Source: Miscanthus floridulus
Lineage: Eukaryota > Streptophyta > Magnoliopsida > Poales > Poaceae
DNA: 64,000 nt
Assembly (NCBI RefSeq): GCF_019320115.1
Contig: NC_089598.1
Location: 27,013,491 to 27,077,490 of the forward strand
Reading direction: 5' to 3'
In this document: positions 57,985-64,000 of the stretch, in pieces
How positions within the stretch are numbered: position 1 is the first letter of the stretch
How the letters are laid out: each line of letters begins with the position of its first letter
Program-made: the position numbers and the translations under genes
Notes under the pieces: generated by a model
What the model was told of the DNA's origin: nothing
The model's database searches: none
Seen by the model: the letters and a program-made list of their open reading frames with translations, nothing else

Positions 57985-58250
57985 ACTAAAAGATGGCGGC
58001 AGGGCCCTTAACTGTCGGTTTTGGTTTTAAAACGGGCAGTGATAGCTTCTATCACAGTCGGTTGCTCAAACCAGCAAAGAAGGCCCAATTCACTATCGGT
58101 TTTTAAACTAAAACTGACAGTGATGTGTAGATGCTCCTCACATGCCAATAGTGTTCACATGACCATAACAGTTGGTACACTGCTCCCACCTACCCCGACA
58201 ACTTTAGTTCAGAAATAAAAATATACCACGACTGCTAGCCCCTATAAAAT
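57985..58250 (+). promoter_or_regulatory. CACTA subterminal block followed by TATA box
   Basis: Units such as AACTGTCGGTTTTGG, CACAGTCGGTTG, CACTATCGGTTT and AACTGACAGTGATG at 57998-58125 are followed by TATAAAA at 58243-58249. The same order (subterminal repeats, then TATA) recurs near 59046 and 62079. Confidence 0.6.
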
Positions 58251-58949
58251 AGCCCTCGGCCAGGAGCTAGCCTCTCCATGCATGTTGGTTTCAGCCAGGT
58301 CTTATCAGCCATGATACAATATTTTCCTCTCACAACAAACCACATATATCGTTATGCATCGTAGTCCACCAAAATGGTGCACACATGAGGTACTAGAAGA
58401 ATGCTACTGAAGATAGAGCAACATCAAAGATTAGAGATGCCATGAGGTTCACAGAGCCATCCGCTGTGGTGCGCTCTGGATTGTATGTCTAGAGAGACCT
58501 GGTGTGCTCTCGGCAATTTCCTATCCCGGAGCAGCATTGGTTCATCAGTGCGGTGCCGAGCTAAATTCGATGTGCTCTGGACTGTATCGAGAAAAAGGCC
58601 ATGTACAGCAGAGGCATGGATTCATCGATGCCACCTTATCATCTCCAATCGGTATAGCTCGTAGACCACCTCGGTGCTATTGTTTGACCCTAGTTGGTGC
58701 TAGAAGAATGCTACTAAGGTGGTTAAATTATAATGTGTTGATACACATTGATGGTAACATTGACCAGTACGTAAATAGGTCTTTGTTATCGTATATGGAA
58801 TTTTAGTGTAAGGTCTTTGTTTTCGTATATGTAACTTATTTCTATTTTTTTATAATTTTTTGATGTATTTCATTACTATCTAAATAAATATATCGTTGTT
58901 GTTAAAACTTTCCCACTGTAGTATCTAAATAAATATATCCTTTACATAT
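58251..58949 (+). other. DNA downstream of the first cassette promoter, no supported gene
   Basis: A 100-codon frame (58504-58806) reads through without known motifs. A phrase CTCACAACAAACCAC near 58337 resembles a grass MITE fragment. A leader and first exon may be present, but I cannot define them. Confidence 0.35.
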
Positions 58950-58961
58950 ATGCACCTTCAC

Positions 58962-59054
58962 TATCAGTTCTATTTAGAAACCGGTAGTGATAGTAACTTT
59001 CACTGTCGGTTCTATTTAAAAACTGGCAGTGATGTCCATGCCCCCTATATAAAA
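58962..59054 (+). promoter_or_regulatory. CACTA subterminal units and TATA box of the 59169 gene
   Basis: TTCACTATCAGTTC, AAACCGGTAGTGATAG, CACTGTCGGTTC and AACTGGCAGTGATG (58967-59034) are followed by TATATAAAA at 59046-59054, about 115 bp before the ATG at 59169. This gives the gene a promoter directly attached to transposon ends. Confidence 0.6.
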
Positions 59055-59168
59055 CAAACTGTCGGCCACATACATCTATCCCATCCATCCATAAACTCTC
59101 TCAGTCACATTTCTCATATTTCGCTCTCACTTCTCAAGACATCCACTCTCTCTCTACATAATTTGGTC

Positions 59169-60391
59169 ATGGCTCATGCATTTTTTAATGGTATTGATAT
59201 GTTGTCTTCTCTAATATTCTATCTATATTTATTTGATCTATATTTATATTCATGTTTCATTACATTCTACATTTATATATATTCTTATTCCTTACATTCG
59301 ATCTATATTTAATTATGTTCCTACATTTTACTTGGAAGAATTTTTTATGCATATATTTTATGTTCATATTTTTTTGCATTTTATCGATCAGGTGGTATGA
59401 ACAACGGACCTCCCCCACCACAAGAACCAGGTTTTCACCCAGGCGATGAGTCATTCGCTCCTAATGTGGCCATTCCACGGTTCCCTGTTCCAGCTATTGT
59501 ATGAAATATTTTCCAACATCTTTTGTTTTTTTATGCTAACAAATAAGTGTAATTAGTTTGATATTATTATTGCATGCATATATGTCGTAGACTATATCCC
59601 CAATAGATTGGCTACGAACAGCACTTAGTTGGTTCTTTATCTCGGACATCATCGAGAACATGGCATCTAATGCAAGTGGTTGGCTATGGACGTGTGAACT
59701 CAGTTTTTCTATCCTTGGGAGGGGTTCAAATCATCAGAACCATATCCATAGGATGGGAGTATAGAGCCCGAACGTGATAAGCACCCAATTAAGTGTTGTG
59801 CGTATCTGTTTAGAGGCACTTAGACATATTTGCTATGATGTGCCTGATTTCTCGCACTTCAAGGCACTTGCTTTGAATGTCGATGATACCCCCGTCCCGC
59901 AAGCAAGCGAATGGTTTACGAGCTACAACCATGCGAATGTGATAAAATGGTCACTTATACCTGAGTCATGGTTATTTGTTGTTTATTATTGTAATAATAT
60001 TCTCTTATTTTTTCTTTTTCTCCACATGCAAATTACGCTCTAGGACCTTACCTATGCTGCATGTGGCTTGTGAGCCGTTCTATACCAAGCTACGGAGCAA
60101 CTCGGGTACGATTGAGACTTCAGCAATGGAAACCTTGGACAGCTCACTATAGAAGGACGCCAATCCTGCATAAAGATTACTAACAGGGGCAGTGATCGTT
60201 TAGTAGGTTACATCTATAGCCGACCATTCTTTTGGTATTGTGAGGCACGAGAGAGTGCACTCATACGGGTATTGGACTTCATCGATACAAGCGAATACAT
60301 AATCCGTGACATCAATTACCATATATGGCTACAGAGGCATGTTAGTGTGCATGGCCCAATCGATCCCGGCAGTGATTTTGATAGTAATTAA
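59169..60391 (+). pseudogene. Degraded multi-exon gene within the CACTA zone, function not recognised
   Basis: Exon 1 is 59169-59190 (MAHAFFN plus one base, donor GGTATTG). Exon 2 is 59392-59498, in frame across the junction, with a Pro-rich MNNGPPPPQEPGFHPGDE, and acceptor ATCAG and donor GTATGA. Exon 3 starts at 59591 after GTCGTAG (TISPIDWLRTALSWFF) and meets a TAG at 59762. Coding resumes in another frame from about 59774 with RICLEALRHICYDVPDF and WFTSYNHANVIKWSLIPE. The last exon starts at 60044 after CTCTAG and ends at 60391, with TGA at 60071 and 60113 and a segment FFWYCEARESALIRVLDFID. The donor before the last exon is not found. It matches no family I know. It could be a second CACTA gene or a captured host gene. 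Confidence 0.55.
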
Positions 60392-60489
60392 TGTTTATTT
60401 AGCTAGGTTTTCAAGGTCGTAGTTTAATTGGGTTCTAATTTTAATATGTACGGCTTTGTGTGTTTAATTATTGTCATGCATGTAATTCG

Positions 60490-61435
60490 TGTAACATTTG
60501 TTGGGTAACTAGAAATATACATTCTGGTGTCGTATTGGTTTCAAAATTATTCTCAAGCTTGCACGTGCCACGTGTGAAGGAAACACCAAGTTTGAGATTT
60601 TTCAGAGATGGTTTGCTACTTTCTGAGGTTTAATTAAATTTTCACGTGACGACACTGTTTAATTATAGGTTGAATTGAGTCTACCCACGAAAAGATCCAG
60701 AATAGTGCCAAACTTTTACACGGGCTCTAATGTGCCCTAGGGATAAAAATTTTGTGGAGGTGGATAAAAAATCTATTGGGTCCAAGATGAAATTCACCCT
60801 CATTTGTCTCATTCGGCACAGAGAAAATATAATAAATAAAAAAATCATAAAAACCTCAGATCCTATGTGGGGTCTTAATTTGGGTGTACATGCTTATCAA
60901 AAAAAATTCAAGCCATTTTAACATAGGCAGAGTATACATGCTTCACAGAGGTACACGTGCTCTTTCATCGAACCATGACTATACATATAGGTTATCAAAG
61001 TTTCTATGGTTCATAGGCATTCCGGTGTCGTATTCATCTCAAACTTTTTCTTAGGCTTGTACATGCCACGTGTGAAGGAAATACCAAGTTTGAGATTTTT
61101 CGGAGATGGTTTGCTACTTTCTGAGGTTTAATTGAATTTCCGCACGACGACACCGATTAATTATAGGTTGAACTGAGTCTACCCACGAAAAAATCCAGAA
61201 TGGTGCCAAACTTTTACACAGGCTCTAATGTACCCTAGGGATAAGAATTTTGTGGAGGTGGATGAAAAAATCTATTGGGTCCAAGATGAAATTCACCCTC
61301 TTTTGTCTCATTCAACACACAGAAAAATATAATAAATAAAAAACTGATCAGAAAAACCTAAGATCCTATGTGGGGTCTTAATTTGGGTGTACAAGCTTGC
61401 CAAAAAAATTCAAGCCATTTCAACATAAGAATACA
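60490..61435. repeat. Two direct repeats of about 420-450 bp
   Basis: The first unit (about 60520-60935) and the second (about 61020-61430) share CCACGTGTGAAGGAAA, GAGATGGTTTGCTACTTTCT, GTCTACCCACGAAAA, TGCCAAACTTTTACAC, TTTTGTGGAGGTGGAT and ATGTGGGGTCTTAATTTGGG in the same order. They lie just inside the 61485 subterminal block and have no supported coding frame. Confidence 0.8.
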
Positions 61436-61589
61436 TATGCTTCTATTTATTTAGTATATAAAAGAATTTTTTTAATATATATAAACATCACTGTCGGTTT
61501 CAAAAAATCGACATTGATGAGAATAAATCGACAATGATACTGGTTGTCACTATCGATTTATTTTAAAAACCGGCAGTGACATATAAAAA

Positions 61590-61676
61590 ATTAAAAAAAA
61601 TTGGGCCGCCTAGGACTCGAACACGGGTCTCGAGGGCTCAGTTGAGGGGTCTTAACCGTTGCGCCAGTAGGAGTTC
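61590..61676 (-). repeat. tRNA-like unit with A box, B box and T-run, minus strand, copy 1
   Basis: Read on the minus strand: A box TGGCGCAACGG (61666-61656), a perfect fit to the polymerase III consensus; then GTTAAGACCCC; B box TGTTCGAGTCC (61623-61613), 10 of 11 positions; then a run of eight T (61600-61593). The T-arm pairing is decayed, so a functional tRNA is unlikely. Confidence 0.7.
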
Positions 61677-61852
61677 GAAAGAAAATGAAAACTTATCTTA
61701 CTTAACACCTAAGTTAACACCTAACTGCTACACAACATCACTATCGGTTTGGGGAATGACCTGACAGTGATATACCCCATCACTGTCGGTTTGCAAGCAA
61801 AACCAGCAGTGATGAGCTATTTTCGGAAATAAATTAATAATTTATAAAATAG

Positions 61853-61940
61853 AACAAAAAAATTTAGGCTGCCTGGAACTCAAACACGGGTCTCTGGGGC
61901 TAAGTTGAGGGGTCTTAACCGTTGCGCCAGTAGGAGGAGT
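61853..61940 (-). repeat. tRNA-like unit with A box, B box and T-run, minus strand, copy 2
   Basis: On the minus strand: A box TGGCGCAACGG (61929-61919); B box TGTTTGAGTTCC (about 61886-61875), more decayed; and seven T at 61862-61856. It is about 85 percent similar to copy 1 and about 263 bp from it. Confidence 0.65.
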
Positions 61941-62070
61941 TTGAAAGAAAACAAAAACTTATCCTACTTAACACCTAACTTCTACAACACATCACTGTTG
62001 GTTTGGGGAGTGACTCGGGCAGTGATGTGTCCCATCACTGTCGGTTTACAAGCAGAACCGACAGTGATGA

Positions 62071-62316
62071 GCTACTGCTATAAAAGTGGCATGGGTTGAA
62101 ATTACCCTAATTCATTTCAACCCTGCGCCAACCCCTCCCCCTATGCCGCCGGAGCACCACCTCGCACCGAAGCACCGAACCACGCCGTCCACTGCCCCAC
62201 GCCATCCACCGCCCCAAGCTAGAGCATCACGCCGTCCGTGCCAAGCCGGAGCACCACACCGTCCGTCCCACCACCGAGGCCTTTAGGAGCGTGCGGATAG
62301 CTGCTTTCCCACCCCC
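62071..62316 (+). promoter_or_regulatory. TATA box and leader of the viroplasmin-domain cassette
   Basis: TATAAAA at 62079-62085 lies directly after the last subterminal unit (ACCGACAGTGATG). A GC- and C-rich leader of about 230 bp follows, up to the ATG at 62317. The 66-codon frame in the leader is composition-driven. Confidence 0.6.
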
Positions 62317-63857
62317 ATGGTGAGTGTGTGGCTCACTGCCCGCTACGTGTCTGATGAAATGTCCCACAGTTTCTTACTTAAATCTGTTTGATCATGTAGT
62401 ATGTGCTGTCATACAGTTTGATCATGCAGCTATGAATGCTAGAACCTAGGTTTGCCACATAGTGTGTGCTATTTGTTTCTTTGTGTTTTTGGACGCATTG
62501 CTAGTAAGTATGTGTTTTTGGACGCATTGCTAGTAAGTAGTACATTGTTACTTAGTAGCACGTTGCTCAGCTCTATTCATCAGTATACTGATAAGAACAA
62601 AAGCGTAATTTTATTTTTTGGTTACCAGGATAAACATAGCAGGAACTCGTAATACTTGATAGAAATTGCTCTCTGAACATTGATGGTAGTTTGTTTTCGG
62701 AGTACTTGCATTTTCTCTATGAAACAAACTTACATTTTGTCTATGAAACCATCTTGTGCATTATTGGAGCTTGGCCAGATACATATATGAAACCAATGGT
62801 TGGCCTCACCTCGTAGCTTACAATTGCAACTGCGCTCCCATCAGGCGAATACTCAATGTTTTTAGAACTGTGCCACCGATGCTCAATGTTTTTGGATGTG
62901 AGGATAGAGTATATATACTTTAGACCTATAGAACTAATATGTGTCCAAACTTGTCATGGAATTCTACATGCTATCAGCATAAAGATGCATAATTATTAAC
63001 TTATGCAAGATTACAAGTAATACATAGTTATGTAGCCTTGTGCATTAAACTGGGAATATTTTCCAACAATCCTATCTTATTATGAGTTTTTGCATGTCAC
63101 TTTCCTGGGATAGTATGAGATGCATATTTGCCCCTACCAACCATGTAAGTTTCAGATCAAAGTATCACTAATTTGGAAAGATGCTTACTTGCATTGATAC
63201 TTATGAAAGAACCTCGTGCCGATGGTTGGGGGATTTATAGTGAGACTGAAGACTCTGAGACATCTCTAGGAGTATATCCAAAAGTCTTAAACTGGCTCTC
63301 TAAATTATCATTTGGTTTTTAACAAATAAAAAATATTCTTTATATCTTTCCTACATCTAACAACTATTACTAAGGCACGTGAATAGCTATTTTTCAAACA
63401 CTCCTATCTATGCAATGGTTGTGTGTTATTCGTAAATATATTAAATTTTATAAGAATACATCATCTTTGAATGACAACCTAATTTACTTAAATGTATAGG
63501 CAACCACGGCATGGTATGTAGTGCAAGTTGGTCACATGTCTGGGATTTATCGAACCTGAGATGATTGCTATGCTCAAGTCAATCGCTACCCTGGTAATTT
63601 GCACAAAAAATACAACATAGAAGCTGAAGCTTTGAGGGAACTACTATAGTCATCCGGCCTACCTTGCAAACCATGGGCAACCGGCCTACTATGGTCCAAT
63701 GAATGCAAACCATGGCCATCCGCTGGCACTAGAGATCGAAGAGAAGCCACTCGCCGGAGATGTGAAGATTAGGAGAAATGCTCCTTGGTCTTGGAAAGAT
63801 GTCATGCTTTTATTTATGGCTATGGTCATCGCTTTTCTTATTTGGAAGTTGATGTAG
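62317..63857 (+). pseudogene. Degraded gene with viroplasmin / RNase H1 N-terminal-like exon and C-terminal membrane helix
   Basis: Exon 1 supplies only the leader and ATG (62317-62319), followed by the perfect donor GTGAGT. After an intron of about 1.18 kb the acceptor TATAG precedes exon 2 at 63500. Exon 2 begins ATTAWYVVQVG and continues with a GIY motif, a CYAQVNRYPG stretch and a KKY...EA ending. That is the pattern of the caulimovirus viroplasmin / RNase H1 N-terminal domain (PF01693), known in eukaryotes to bind RNA:DNA hybrid or dsRNA. TGA at 63557 sits at the expected Trp and TAG at 63647 follows. A second frame, 63639-63857, reads a NANHGHP linker and a hydrophobic helix VMLLFMAMVIAFLIW near the stop at 63855. 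The change of frame suggests an indel or a missed splice. Confidence 0.6.
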
Positions 63858-64000
63858 GCTTAGTTTCGTAAAACAGTAGGTGGACTTTGTTGTAGGTGGT
63901 CAATCAAACAATGAATTTGTTCTAGGTGAACACATGCTATTATTTGACTTTGTTGTATGTGGACTTATTATTAGACTTTGCATTAAACATATTATATATA
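63858..64000. other. 3' flank of the viroplasmin-like gene
   Basis: AT-rich DNA with repeated GTTGTAGGTGG / GTTGTATGTGGAC text. No terminator or transposon end is recognised before the window stops. Confidence 0.4.

Larger units (their letters stand above)
61485..62070. repeat. CACTA subterminal repeat block with embedded tRNA-like units
   Basis: Units CACTGTCGGTTT, ATCGACATTGATGAG, AACCGGCAGTGACA, CACTATCGGTTTGG, CACTGTCGGTTTGC, AACCAGCAGTGATG and GAACCGACAGTGATG alternate with two tRNA-like units on the minus strand. The subterminal units form inverted pairs around the tRNA-like units. Confidence 0.75.
43917..62085 (+). mobile_element. CACTA (En/Spm-type) transposon or cluster; left end clear, right end not found
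   Basis: The left terminus CACTACGTCAGA at 43917 is followed at once by subterminal repeats built on CACTGCCGGTT and AACCGGCAGTG, then by a TNP2-family gene. More subterminal blocks occur at 57985-58130, 58962-59035 and 61485-62070, with gene cassettes between them. The inverse terminus (TAGTG followed by the 3-bp duplication ACA) was searched for by eye up to 64000 and not found. So the element either extends beyond the window, or consists of several nested or joined CACTA copies. Two solo LTRs (48047-57204) are later insertions. Confidence 0.8.

Noticed and set aside
58980..58992. CACTA right terminus at a GGTAGTGAT site
   Set aside because: It is an internal subterminal unit. The terminal inverted repeat (TCTGACGTAGTG) and ACA duplication are missing.

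Overview
The window looks like repeat-dense nuclear DNA of a grass, most likely a panicoid (sorghum, sugarcane or Miscanthus type). The reasons are Tat/RIRE2-type and Tekay-type Gypsy elements with long TGTAACA-bounded LTRs, a CACTA element with CACTG(C/T)CGG subterminal repeats, Tourist-like and other MITEs, and CAG-to-TAG nonsense changes of the kind expected in methylated plant DNA. I see no intact host gene, rRNA or functional tRNA gene. The species is inferred from family resemblance only.

Layout. 1-4895: 3' part of a plus-strand Tat-lineage Gypsy element (A) with a broken, spliced antisense ORF. 4905-8897: a complete non-autonomous LTR element (B), TSD CATTT. A and B both sit in a minus-strand RIRE2-like Gypsy element (C, 8898-15505), which itself sits in the LTR of a fourth element (D, 15506-16521). 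16522-19297: unassigned DNA, a Tourist-like MITE and a LINE remnant. 19298-22941 and 40334-43181 are two copies of one duplicated segment. Between them lie an LTR fragment, a nuclear insertion of a mitochondrial-plasmid-type single-subunit RNA polymerase gene (25493-27450), and a young 12.2-kb Tekay chromovirus (28052-40277).

43917 to at least 62085 is a CACTA element or cluster. Its TNP2-type transposase gene (44828-48046 continuing at 57205-57272) is split by a solo LTR (48047-57204), which is split by a second solo LTR (48786-53441, TSD TCTGC). Downstream are blocks of CACTA subterminal repeat, most followed by a TATA box. Two of them lead into degraded multi-exon genes: one unrecognised (59169-60391), and one with a viroplasmin/RNase H1 N-terminal-like exon and a C-terminal membrane helix (62317-63857). 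Five tRNA-like units with A-box and B-box motifs, most with T-run terminators, lie in this zone in two orientations.

How the parts relate. Almost every coding region is broken, mainly by Q-to-stop, W-to-stop and R-to-stop changes consistent with C-to-T transitions. The exceptions are the polymerase insertion and parts of the CACTA transposase, which also carry frameshifts. The best candidates for something undescribed are the tRNA-like units in the CACTA zone, the promoter-plus-gene cassettes there, a hairpin conserved with compensating changes in three LTR families, and the spliced antisense ORF of element A.
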